Shown: positions 25,883-32,904 of the stretch, piece by piece
How positions within the stretch are numbered: position 1 is the first letter of the stretch
Layout of the letters: each line of letters begins with the position of its first letter
From: an uncultured bacterium
GTDB taxonomy: Bacteria; Planctomycetota; UBA8108
Assembly (NCBI GenBank): GCA_913042995.1
Contig: CAJWMA010000006.1
Span: forward strand, 1-32,904
DNA length: 32,904 nt
Reading direction: 5' to 3'
Made by a program: the position numbers and the translations under genes
The notes under the pieces: model-generated
What the model was told of the DNA's origin: nothing
The model's database searches: none
What the model saw: the letters and a program-made list of their open reading frames with translations, nothing else

Positions 25883-25899
25883 TTGGCACGGAATGTGAA
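25883..25899 (+). promoter_or_regulatory. Sigma-54-like -24/-12 promoter element
   Basis: TTGGCACGGAATGTGAA matches the consensus YTGGCACGrNNNTTGCW perfectly over the -24 half (TTGGCACG plus purine). The -12 half is weaker: GTGAA instead of TTGCA, lacking the conserved C. Spacing is correct. The predicted start is near 25910. Two palindromes lie about 87 and 140 bases upstream, as enhancer sites for a sigma-54 activator usually do. Confidence 0.4.
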
Positions 25900-26291
25900 T
25901 ATAAGGGTCTCCTGTAACCTTGATCTTCCCGTAAGGGAGAGTCGTTTTCAAGGCTGCAACTGAAGACAGGTTAAGGAAACGCGAAAGTATTGAGAGGGCG
26001 GACGACTGATGGATGTTGTCATAGTTTATCGATTTACGGTACGGACACAGGCCCGACGTTTGTTTTGCCGTCACCGTCCGTCCCTTTCTTTCTCTCGCGC
26101 TCGCCTTGCAGGTTTCCCCAGAAGCTGTGGGCTCCACGACCCGTTGCCGGCTGCAGATATTGAATTCGATGAAGGCTCGGTCCAGGCGGTACCTGCCAAC
26201 CACCGAAACCCGGCCCGACTCGCGACACTCCAATGCGGGCAGACAGAATACTCCTTCGGGTTCGGCAATCGACCCAAACTATTTGCCCCTG

Positions 26292-26312
26292 GCTCCTCAT
26301 GATCTGAGGAGC
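26292..26312 (+). other. Perfect 8-bp stem-loop inside the putative transcript
   Basis: GCTCCTCA pairs exactly with TGAGGAGC around a TGATC loop. No T-run follows, so it is more likely an RNA structural element than a terminator. Confidence 0.55.
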
Positions 26313-26353
26313 AAGGCAAACCGAGACCGGAAGAGTGAACTTTCCTCCAATCC

Positions 26354-26389
26354 AAAGGGCTCTCGGAATCATTCGGGAGCCCTTTTTTA
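26354..26389 (+). terminator. Strong rho-independent terminator
   Basis: AAAGGGCTCTCG pairs with CGGGAGCCCTTT (12 bp, one G-U) around an 8-base loop, and six T residues follow. The T-run is only on the plus-strand side, so it ends a plus-strand transcript that starts within the preceding intergenic region, 143 bases before the next gene. Confidence 0.88.
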
Positions 26390-26531
26390 TGGAAAGTAGA
26401 ACGCGATGACCCTGAAAATTGATAATAGTTGCGGAACTACCCTGCAAGAGGGCCCCCCGGACCCGGGCCCAATCGTCCTGTAACCGCCGTGTCCGTTTAA
26501 TGGAAAACTCCCCGCGGCCAAGAGTAAGCCC

Positions 26532-29500
26532 ATGGCACTCACCAGAACCCAATCCAGTTCAGTGAAAACCGATGGCGGAAGCCGGCGGCCACTGGGGCGA
26601 TGGGGCGGGCTCCTTACAGCCCTCTTCCTGGCCCTGGCCGCCCTCTGCTCAACGGCAAGCCTGCCCGCGCAGCTTGGCGGACGACCCGGCAATGGCATCG
26701 ATGCCAACCGGCCAAGGAACCTGAACCTGAGGCTCCTTCCGAGGGGGCGAGTACGCCTGAACTGGCTTTCTCCCAGGCGCCTCAACTACCAGCAAATCCT
26801 CCGCGCTGATGGCGACGGTGATTTCCGCGTGATTGAAAATCGCCTGCCGGGCGACCTGCAGGTCTATGTCGACCCGAATCCCGGCCGTGGCCCCCATCGC
26901 TACATTGTCGAAGCCAACGGCGACCCGGGCCTGCGGTCCGAGCCCGCGACGATCACGGTGGGAGACCTCGTGGTGCGGAACATGGCCTGCTCACAGATTC
27001 GCGGATCGCCGAGAATCCGTATCACCTGGACACCCGACGACGACAGCCGCCTCATGATACGGCTCGATGGAGAGCCTGCGGAGGGCCTCCAGAACATCTC
27101 GCCAAATCGCCGCCAGGCAACGATCGACGTTCCACCGCCGGGGCCTGGGGGACGAAACTTCGTCGTTGAGATCGTCGCCGCGGACGAACCGGCCGGTCCC
27201 GCCGCGCGCTGTGAAACCCTGGTGGCGACCACCGACCTCCAGGCCGTCAGGAACCTGGAGTGCGCTCGCGCACGAGACAACGAAAGAAGGGTGCGCCTCA
27301 GCTGGGAAGAGAACGAGAGCTACGCCGTCTACGAGATCGAACGCAATGGCGTTGTCCTCTCCGAAACTGAGAGCTCCTCCTGGGTTGACGAACTCCCTCC
27401 CCCGGGGATCGAGCTGCGCTACACGGTAACCGGCCTCACCGCCCGCGATCACCCGGGGCCCGCCAGTTCCTGCGTTCAGGAAGTCGAACCGCCGCCGGAG
27501 ACCACGCTCGCCGGCGAGGTGGTCTTTGATGACAGCACCGACACCCCCCTGGGACGCGGCATCGTCCTTGTCTTCGCGGAGGGAGGAGACGAGCTCCTTG
27601 CCCGCGGTGGAATCGATGACGACGGACGGTTCAACATCGCTGTTGAAAACCACGCTGGGCCCTTCGATCTCGAATACCGGGTCCGCTTCCATGATCATAT
27701 CCGGCTCGGACTGCTCGAAGTCTTCGCCCCCAAGCGCGGCGAAAACGGAACCCCGGGCCGCTTCCTGCGCGCCTTCGCCCCCGCAGTGTCAGCCGGAGAG
27801 AACAACCTCAAGCTGCGCGTCGCTCTTCCCGTCATCACCGTCTCGCCCGAGAGAAGCGGCGTTCGGCGATGGCAGGCCCTGCACGACCACTTCCTCGAGA
27901 CAGGCGAGGGGCTGCTGATCCCGATCGCTACCGATGGAGGAATCGTCCAGGGAAGCCTGAACCTCGTCCATGAGATCGAAAACGTCAGGAACCACTTCCT
28001 GAGACAGTTCGGCAGCAGCCCCCGGCAGGTAGACATGATCGCCTACGGCTTCGCCGGACTCTCGGCCAGGCTCTACGGCCACACCTCCCCGGTCTTCGAG
28101 ACCAGGAGGCTGCTGCTGCTCGGCGCTCCGAACAGGGGAACCCCGCGAGCCCTCGTCGAGACTCGCTCGGACGTTGGCGCCCGGCCGATACGTGGTGGAA
28201 TCCAGGCGCCTGAGGAGCTGGGCTACAAGGCCGCGGACGAGCAAACCTCTCGCTTCCTCGACCTCTACAACGAACGCATCACCAGCTCGAGAGCGACGGC
28301 CCTCTATCTCGTGGCCGGCACAGGCGGACGGCGGGAGCTCGATGACGTGCTTGACTGCGCCGAACACGATGGGCGTGTCTGCCTGCAAAGCGCCCTGGGA
28401 CAGGGCCTCGACCGGGGGATCTTCAGCAACCCTCGCCGCTTCATCCTAGGCTCGGACCACAACAGCCTTGGACGCGACCGGGAGTCACTTGCCCTGCTCG
28501 AACGGCTCGGCTTCGGACGGATCCTCGGCGATGGCGAGGAGGAGGAAGAGGGAAACGCGGGCGATGGCGGCGGGGCTGGAGGAGGAGGCTCCTCGATGAC
28601 CCTCGGCAAGGTGGGGCAGGGCGAGCTGGCGCCCGGCGATGCGCGGGAGATCCCCTTCGTCTCCGACACATCCGGTTCGATCATCATCATCCTGAACTCC
28701 GAAGACAAGGGGCCGCTCAATTTCCAGCTGAGAACCCCGGGGATGGACATCGAAGACGAAGGGATCAACGGCGAGAACGCGGCTGAGCGCGGCTTTGTCT
28801 ATGAATCCTACAACGACGGAGAAGGAACCAACGTCATCTACTTCAAGACCGGTTCCGGAGAACACGGCACCTACCTGGGCAAGCTCGACAATCCCGATGA
28901 CAACCCCGACATCAGGTACACCATCGAATTCCATCTGGAGAGCTCGATCTACCTCAGCAGCGAGCTGGACGGCTACGATATCCCGCTGGGCTCCACCCCG
29001 TTGCTGACCACCGAGCTCGAGGACTCCCAGCTGCTGCCCGGCGGGGTGGAGGTGACCCAGAACGCCCGGGTCTTCTTCCCCGACGGCAGCCTCTCCCTGG
29101 TCGACCTGAACGACAGCGGCGAGGGAGGTGATGCCCAGGCGGGAGATGGCGTCTATTCGTCCACCCTCCCCGAAAGCTCCCAGCCGGGCTATTACATTAT
29201 CGAGATCGAGGCCTCCGACACCGAGGGAGACTCCTTCCAGCGAGCCGACACCCTGCAGCTCCTCGTACGCTCCGACCTCGCCTCCCTTGGCGAAGAGTAC
29301 GAATCCGGCGCCGATGATGTGGAGCAGGAGGGCGATGGCGGAGGCGCGGGGGGCGGGGAGCTCAAGGACAACCTCTGGGTGCGAGGCCTCCTGGATGCAA
29401 ACCGCGGAGGCGACCTGGTCGTCCTGGGAACGCTCACCGATCTCGAGGGCAACACCATCGCCCAGGCCGGGTCTCTCTACTCGCTGGAGTCAGCGGCGTC

Positions 29501-29957
29501 GGAGGTGGGCTTCCAGATCGACTTCGATGGCTACGAGATCTTCGGCTCCCGGTCCGATGGGCCCTATCAGCTCACCAACGTGGAGATCATCGACGCCGGG
29601 GTGGGCTTTATTCGCGCTGACCTCGCCGACGACGTACACACCACCAGCGCCTACAGCTGGAGCGAATTCTCTCTCACAGGCGGACTGCTCTTCCTGCGCG
29701 GAGACACCAACAATGACCAGCAGATAGATATCAGTGATTCGATCACGCTTCTGAGGCACCTCTTCACCGACCCGGACACCGACCTGACCTGCCGAGATGC
29801 CGGCGATGCCAACGCCGACGGGACGGTCGACCTCAGCGACGCGGTCAGCATCGTGAACTATCTCTTCCTCGGCCAGGGCGGCGGCATTCCGCAGCCCTAC
29901 CCCGATTGCGGCCAGAACGAGAACCTCGGCTGCGAATACTACCCCTACTGCCGCTGA
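26532..29957 (+). CDS. Large secreted FN3/degenerate-lipase/choice-of-anchor protein with dockerin-like tail
   Basis: A 1141-residue exported protein with a long signal peptide (hydrophobic GGLLTALFLALAALCS near residues 24-40). Order: three fibronectin-III-like modules (about 55-325), a carboxypeptidase-regulatory-like module (about 330-440), a lipase-like alpha/beta-hydrolase region (about 445-680), an acidic Gly-rich linker, a beta-rich region including a choice-of-anchor-X-like stretch with GEGGDAQAGDGVYSS (about 690-920), a second Gly linker, a further beta domain, and a C-terminal dockerin-like EF-hand pair (GDTNNDQQIDISDS, GDANADGTVDLSDA). In the lipase region VDMIAYGFAGLSAR aligns with the usual V-D-L-V-G-H-S-x-G-G motif, with Gly in place of the nucleophile Ser, so it may be inactive. 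Ribosome site weak (AAGAG). Role unknown; perhaps a surface scaffold or binding protein. Confidence 0.85.
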   Translation: MALTRTQSSSVKTDGGSRRPLGRWGGLLTALFLALAALCSTASLPAQLGGRPGNGIDANRPRNLNLRLLPRGRVRLNWLSPRRLNYQQILRADGDGDFRVIENRLPGDLQVYVDPNPGRGPHRYIVEANGDPGLRSEPATITVGDLVVRNMACSQIRGSPRIRITWTPDDDSRLMIRLDGEPAEGLQNISPNRRQATIDVPPPGPGGRNFVVEIVAADEPAGPAARCETLVATTDLQAVRNLECARARDNERRVRLSWEENESYAVYEIERNGVVLSETESSSWVDELPPPGIELRYTVTGLTARDHPGPASSCVQEVEPPPETTLAGEVVFDDSTDTPLGRGIVLVFAEGGDELLARGGIDDDGRFNIAVENHAGPFDLEYRVRFHDHIRLGLLEVFAPKRGENGTPGRFLRAFAPAVSAGENNLKLRVALPVITVSPERSGVRRWQALHDHFLETGEGLLIPIATDGGIVQGSLNLVHEIENVRNHFLRQFGSSPRQVDMIAYGFAGLSARLYGHTSPVFETRRLLLLGAPNRGTPRALVETRSDVGARPIRGGIQAPEELGYKAADEQTSRFLDLYNERITSSRATALYLVAGTGGRRELDDVLDCAEHDGRVCLQSALGQGLDRGIFSNPRRFILGSDHNSLGRDRESLALLERLGFGRILGDGEEEEEGNAGDGGGAGGGGSSMTLGKVGQGELAPGDAREIPFVSDTSGSIIIILNSEDKGPLNFQLRTPGMDIEDEGINGENAAERGFVYESYNDGEGTNVIYFKTGSGEHGTYLGKLDNPDDNPDIRYTIEFHLESSIYLSSELDGYDIPLGSTPLLTTELEDSQLLPGGVEVTQNARVFFPDGSLSLVDLNDSGEGGDAQAGDGVYSSTLPESSQPGYYIIEIEASDTEGDSFQRADTLQLLVRSDLASLGEEYESGADDVEQEGDGGGAGGGELKDNLWVRGLLDANRGGDLVVLGTLTDLEGNTIAQAGSLYSLESAASEVGFQIDFDGYEIFGSRSDGPYQLTNVEIIDAGVGFIRADLADDVHTTSAYSWSEFSLTGGLLFLRGDTNNDQQIDISDSITLLRHLFTDPDTDLTCRDAGDANADGTVDLSDAVSIVNYLFLGQGGGIPQPYPDCGQNENLGCEYYPYCR

Positions 29958-29970
29958 GAACGCGCCGCGC

Positions 29971-31425
29971 TCAGGCAAGCAACCCGTGGCGGACCTCCCC
30001 GAACACATCGGTGAGCCTGTAGTCGCGACCTTGGAAGCGAAAGGTGAGGCGCTCGTGGTCAAATCCGAGCAGGTGCAGAATCGTAGCCTGGAGGTCATGC
30101 ACGTGAACCGGATTCTCAGCCACACGGAAGCCCAGCTCGTCGGTTTCTCCGTAGGAGATCCCCGCCTTGAGCCCGCCGCCGGCCATGAACATCGAATAGC
30201 AGTCCGGATAGTGGTCGCGGCCAAGCACCTTGCCCTTGGAGGTGCGCCCTTCCCGGAAGGGAGTCCGCCCGAACTCGCCACTGAATACCACCAGGGTGGA
30301 TTCGAGCAGGCCGCGGCGCTTCAGGTCGTTCAATAGCGCCGCGACAGCCTGGTCTGTCCCGCTGCACTTACTGGTCAGGCCTCCCCGGATGTCCTCACGC
30401 GGATTTGTTCCGTGAAAGTCCCAGCCCCAGTCAAACAACTGGACAAAGCGCACGCCGCGTTCAACCAGGCGGCGGGCCAGCAGGCAGTTGTTGGCGAAGC
30501 TCGCGGCTCCTGGCTTGGCGCCGTATTCCTCGACGATCTTCTTCGACTCCCGCGAGATGTCCATGGCCTCGGGGGCCGACATCTGCATCTTGAAGGCGAG
30601 CTCGAACTGGGAAATCCGGGTGCGGGTCTCAGGATGCCCCAGGGCCCCGAGCTGGATCTCGTTGAGCCCACGGATCGTATCCAGGCTCGAACGCCTCAGC
30701 TCCCGGCTCATGCCGGGCGGGTCTGAAAGGTAGAGCACCGGGTCACCCTTGGATCGACATTGAACACCCTGGTAGACCGAGGGAAGAAAGCCGCTTCCCC
30801 AGGCTGTTTTCCCCGCGCTCGGATTGGAGCCCCCGGAGACCAGCACGATGAAGCCGGGCAGGTCCCGGCTCTCGGAGCCGAGCCCGTAGGTGGCCCAGGA
30901 TCCAATCGAGGGGCGCCCCATACGAGGGGAGCCGGTATAGAGCATCAGCTGCGCCGGGGCGTGGTTGAACTGTTCGGTGTGCATGGACTTGATGACGGTC
31001 AGGTCATCGGCCATGGCCGAGAGCTTCGGCAGCGCGTCCGACATCCAGATGCCGCTCTCGCCGTGACGCTTGAATTTTCGCGGGGTGCCCAGCAGCTTGG
31101 GAACTCCGGAGGTGAAGGCGAAACGCCGACCCTCGAGATAGTCCTTGGGGCAGGGCTCTCCGGAATGCTTGACCAGCTCGGGCTTGTAGTCAAAGAGATC
31201 GAGATGCGGCGGAGAGCCGGCCATGTGGAGAAAGATGACGTTCTTCGCCGGCGGGGCGAAATGGGGCTGCCGGGAAGCCAGCGGCTCGGAAACCGCGCCT
31301 TCCTCGGCGGAAAGCGACGCCAGGGCCATGGTGCCGAGCCCCATCGAGCAATCGCGCAGAAAATGGCGGCGGGTCGGAGCGAAGAGATCCGCGGAAGACG
31401 GATGTTGGAAAAGTTGATCTGTCAT
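29971..31425 (-). CDS. DUF1501 Tat-exported protein (sulfatase-like fold)
   Basis: A 484-residue protein with a twin-arginine signal near the N-terminus (TRRHFLRDCSMGLGTMALASL). Typical DUF1501 text follows: VIFLHMAGSPPHLDLFDYKP, VIKSMHTEQFNHAPAQ, PSIGSWATYGLG, FVQLFDWGWDFH, VVFSGEFGRTPF, GRDHYPDCYSMFMAGGG and VHDLQATILHLLGFDHERLTF. The fold is related to sulfatases and phosphatases, but no reaction is established for the family. Its ATG overlaps the stop of the upstream DUF1553 gene (31422-31425), the conserved planctomycete gene pair, so the two proteins probably work together in the periplasm. It converges on the dockerin-tailed gene with a 13-base gap. Confidence 0.95.
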   Translation of the reverse strand: MTDQLFQHPSSADLFAPTRRHFLRDCSMGLGTMALASLSAEEGAVSEPLASRQPHFAPPAKNVIFLHMAGSPPHLDLFDYKPELVKHSGEPCPKDYLEGRRFAFTSGVPKLLGTPRKFKRHGESGIWMSDALPKLSAMADDLTVIKSMHTEQFNHAPAQLMLYTGSPRMGRPSIGSWATYGLGSESRDLPGFIVLVSGGSNPSAGKTAWGSGFLPSVYQGVQCRSKGDPVLYLSDPPGMSRELRRSSLDTIRGLNEIQLGALGHPETRTRISQFELAFKMQMSAPEAMDISRESKKIVEEYGAKPGAASFANNCLLARRLVERGVRFVQLFDWGWDFHGTNPREDIRGGLTSKCSGTDQAVAALLNDLKRRGLLESTLVVFSGEFGRTPFREGRTSKGKVLGRDHYPDCYSMFMAGGGLKAGISYGETDELGFRVAENPVHVHDLQATILHLLGFDHERLTFRFQGRDYRLTDVFGEVRHGLLA

Positions 31426-32904
31426 GGCCTTGCTATCGTTTCATCCAGGTTTAAGAGAACATTGCCGACAACGGTCCAGGCCGCCAGGTCGGCGAGCTCA
31501 ACCCCCTCCGGCGCCGCGCCGGCGTAGGAGGTCGCCATCTTTTTCGCCTCATCGAGCCTGGCGGCAAACAGTTTCCGGCTCTCGGTGAAGAGCTCCTGCA
31601 GCAATTTCTTTTCTTTCTCCGTTGGCGAACGTGAGAGGACCAGTCGAAAGGCGAAGCTCGCCCTCTCAGCCGCGTTGGCTCCGCCCTCAGCCAGCAGGCG
31701 ACGCGCCAGGGCCTGCGCGGCCTCGACGTAGACCGGGTCATTCAGGGTCACCAGGGCCTGCAGAGGCGTGTTGGTGCTGATGCGTCGAATCGTACAGAAC
31801 TCGCGGCTGGGAGCATCGAAGGTGATCATCGAGGGGTAGGGAGAGGTCCGACGCCACTTGGTATAGATTCCGCGGCGGTACCTGTCCCCGCCAGGACTGG
31901 TCTTCCAGTCAGTCGAGCCTCCAAAGGCCGACCGGTTTCCAAGCGCCGGCTGGGGAGGGCGAACCGATGGACCGAACATGGTCCGGCTGAGCAGGCCGCT
32001 GACAGCCAGCGCCTGGTCCCTCACCATCTCCGCCGACAATCGGAGCCGCGGCCCACGCGCGAGCAGACGATTTCGCGGATCCTTCTCGGCAAGCTCAGCT
32101 GTCACCCTTGATGATTGCCTGTAGACCGCCGAGGTGACGATAAATTTCAGCAGCTGGCGAACGTTCCATTTCTCGCGCAACAGGTAAAGGGCAAGATGGT
32201 CAAGGATCGCGGGGTGCGAGGGTTTCGCTCCCCTGAGCCCGAAATCTTCGCTGGTCTCAACCAGGCCGAGACCGAAGAGCTGCTCCCAGTAGCGGTTGAC
32301 GATCACCCTCGCCGTCAGCGGGTTGCTGCTGTCCATGAGCCAGCGCGCGACGCCGAGGCGGTCCGGCTTGCTGCCCGCGGGAAGAGGAGGAAAAATCGAG
32401 GGCGTTCCCGGCTGGACCTCGCGCCCCTTCTGCTTGAAGCTCCCGCGAACATGAATGTTGGTCTTCCGCATGCGATTCGCGGGCCGCTCAACCATGACCG
32501 GCGTGGTCGTCGTCTTGAGCGCCCCGATCTTCTTTTTCAACTCGGCGATCTTCGCGGCCTCGGGAGAGGCCCCCGCGGTGCCTGAAAAGGCGAGAATCTC
32601 TTTTTTCTGCGCGGCACTGAGCTTCGCGCCGCTCTCTGGCACGGCAAGCTCGCTGCTGGGCATGGGGGCGGCGGCCTGGCGTTGGACGAACACCGGCTTG
32701 TGGCCCCCATCCAGCAACGCCACCCGGAAGCCGGCGAGGCGAGAGCCGACACCTCCATCCGTTCGATTCCAGATCACGACCTTGTCAACACGACGGACCG
32801 ACCCGAGATCCACCTCCCACCAGGGGCCCTGGTCCTCTTGCGTATGGGTCGTCGACTTCGCGACATGGTAGTCGCCGTTGGTGTTTCCGTCGATCGCCAG
32901 GGCG
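31422..32904 (-). CDS. DUF1553 (PSD1-type) protein with a discoidin-like domain, 5' end outside window
   Basis: The frame is open to the right edge, so the true start lies beyond it; the GTG at 32813 is internal. About 494 C-terminal residues are visible. The first ~75 carry an F5/8 type C (discoidin-like) segment, with [30 protein letters not shown] and VVIWNRTD. Next comes a Lys-rich, probably coiled-coil stretch ([10 protein letters not shown]-like), then DUF1553 (about 140-480) with [55 protein letters not shown] and FDAPSRE. Family members usually begin with cytochrome-like PSCyt1 and DUF1549 domains, which would lie outside. The function of the family is not established. The discoidin-like part suggests carbohydrate or surface binding. 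Confidence 0.92.
   Translation of the reverse strand, partial: ALAIDGNTNGDYHVAKSTTHTQEDQGPWWEVDLGSVRRVDKVVIWNRTDGGVGSRLAGFRVALLDGGHKPVFVQRQAAAPMPSSELAVPESGAKLSAAQKKEILAFSGTAGASPEAAKIAELKKKIGALKTTTTPVMVERPANRMRKTNIHVRGSFKQKGREVQPGTPSIFPPLPAGSKPDRLGVARWLMDSSNPLTARVIVNRYWEQLFGLGLVETSEDFGLRGAKPSHPAILDHLALYLLREKWNVRQLLKFIVTSAVYRQSSRVTAELAEKDPRNRLLARGPRLRLSAEMVRDQALAVSGLLSRTMFGPSVRPPQPALGNRSAFGGSTDWKTSPGGDRYRRGIYTKWRRTSPYPSMITFDAPSREFCTIRRISTNTPLQALVTLNDPVYVEAAQALARRLLAEGGANAAERASFAFRLVLSRSPTEKEKKLLQELFTESRKLFAARLDEAKKMATSYAGAAPEGVELADLAAWTVVGNVLLNLDETIARP

Larger units (their letters stand above)
25910..26389 (+). ncRNA. Putative ~480-nt non-coding transcript of unknown family
   Basis: Bounded on the left by the sigma-54-like element and on the right by a strong terminator pointing the same way, with no annotated plus-strand gene between, so something is probably transcribed here. 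The two longer frames inside (from 26009 and 26106) have mixed third-position bases and Arg/Pro/Ser-rich products unlike neighbouring genes. Structural elements include a TTCCC-GTAA-GGGAG hairpin near 25928-25943, a perfect 8-bp stem-loop at 26292-26312 and an unpaired-looking TTTCCTCC at 26341-26348 just before the terminator. I do not recognise RNase P, tmRNA, SRP, 6S or a known riboswitch. A small protein starting at 26009 remains possible. Confidence 0.33.
25688..26531. other. AT-richer intergenic region with regulatory sites and a putative RNA
   Basis: About 840 bases between nhaA (-) and the dockerin protein (+) with no convincing protein gene. It holds two operator-like palindromes, a third dyad, a sigma-54-like promoter, a GNRA-loop hairpin near 25930, a stem-loop at 26292-26312 and an intrinsic terminator at 26354-26389, listed separately. 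A GGGCCC-N9-GGGCCC dyad at 26450-26470 lies before the next gene. Confidence 0.7.

Noticed and set aside
26009-26302. 97-codon plus-strand frame (MDVVIVYRFTV...) in the intergenic region
   Set aside because: GAGAGGG lies upstream, but third-position composition is unlike neighbouring genes, the product is Arg/Pro-rich without a fold signature, and the stop falls inside a stem-loop. Kept only as an alternative to the RNA hypothesis.
26034-26552. 172-codon minus-strand frame
   Set aside because: It runs through the terminator and promoter-like sites, has a non-protein-like composition and lacks a ribosome site.
1-32904. Search for CRISPR arrays, tRNA/rRNA genes, transposases, integrases and att sites
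   Set aside because: No spaced direct repeats, cloverleaf-like sequences or mobile-element protein motifs were seen by eye; a covariance-model scan would be needed to exclude small RNAs fully.

Overview
The window looks like a high-GC chromosome segment from a member of the Planctomycetota or a close relative. The evidence is the gene content: a DUF1553 and Tat-exported DUF1501 pair whose stop and start overlap, a planctomycete-type Gfo/Idh/MocA dehydrogenase tail, two CehA/McbA-type metallohydrolases, a CotH-kinase/lamin-tail protein, and two large secreted proteins ending in dockerin-like EF-hand tails (GDxNxDGxxDLSDA). No species can be named from the sequence. I see no tRNA, rRNA, IS element, phage gene or CRISPR array. 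Gene density is very high, and most convergent neighbours are separated by 13 bases or fewer.

Layout. (1) 1-4236, plus strand: the end of a Gfo/Idh/MocA gene, a strong terminator, then a tightly coupled operon of a sodium:solute symporter, a 55-residue one-helix membrane protein and a secreted CehA-like hydrolase. (2) 4246-7917, minus: a 1223-residue CotH/LTD/dockerin protein. (3) 8210-13725, plus: a 1709-residue regulator (Ser/Thr kinase, AAA ATPase, TPR, GAF, sigma-54-type AAA+, Fis HTH) overlapping a (2Fe-2S) ferredoxin-like gene. (4) 13732-18928, minus: a DPP-IV-like lipoprotein peptidase, a lipoprotein MsrB and a second CehA-like hydrolase. (5) 19140-25687: a PhoD-like phosphatase (+), a double alpha/beta-hydrolase (-), an enolase-superfamily enzyme (+) and an NhaA antiporter (-). 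(6) 25688-26531: an AT-richer stretch without a convincing gene. (7) 26532-32904: a dockerin-tailed protein with a degenerate lipase domain (+), then DUF1501 and a partial DUF1553 gene (-).

The most interesting signal links regions 3 and 6. The palindrome TGACAA-N5-TTGTCA lies over the putative promoter of the kinase/sigma-54 regulator. It recurs twice in region 6, with centres 53 bp apart (about five helical turns). About 50 bp after the second copy is a sigma-54-like -24/-12 element with a perfect TTGGCACG half. The following ~480 bases have no convincing protein and end in a strong intrinsic terminator. This is the arrangement expected of an enhancer-binding protein, tandem upstream sites, a sigma-54 promoter and a target transcript, possibly a non-coding RNA, with the regulator controlling its own promoter. 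The protein-DNA link is inferred, not shown.

Most other genes suggest a heterotroph that imports small organic solutes with sodium and exports many hydrolases that act on phosphoesters, peptides, esters and possibly polysaccharide-derived material.
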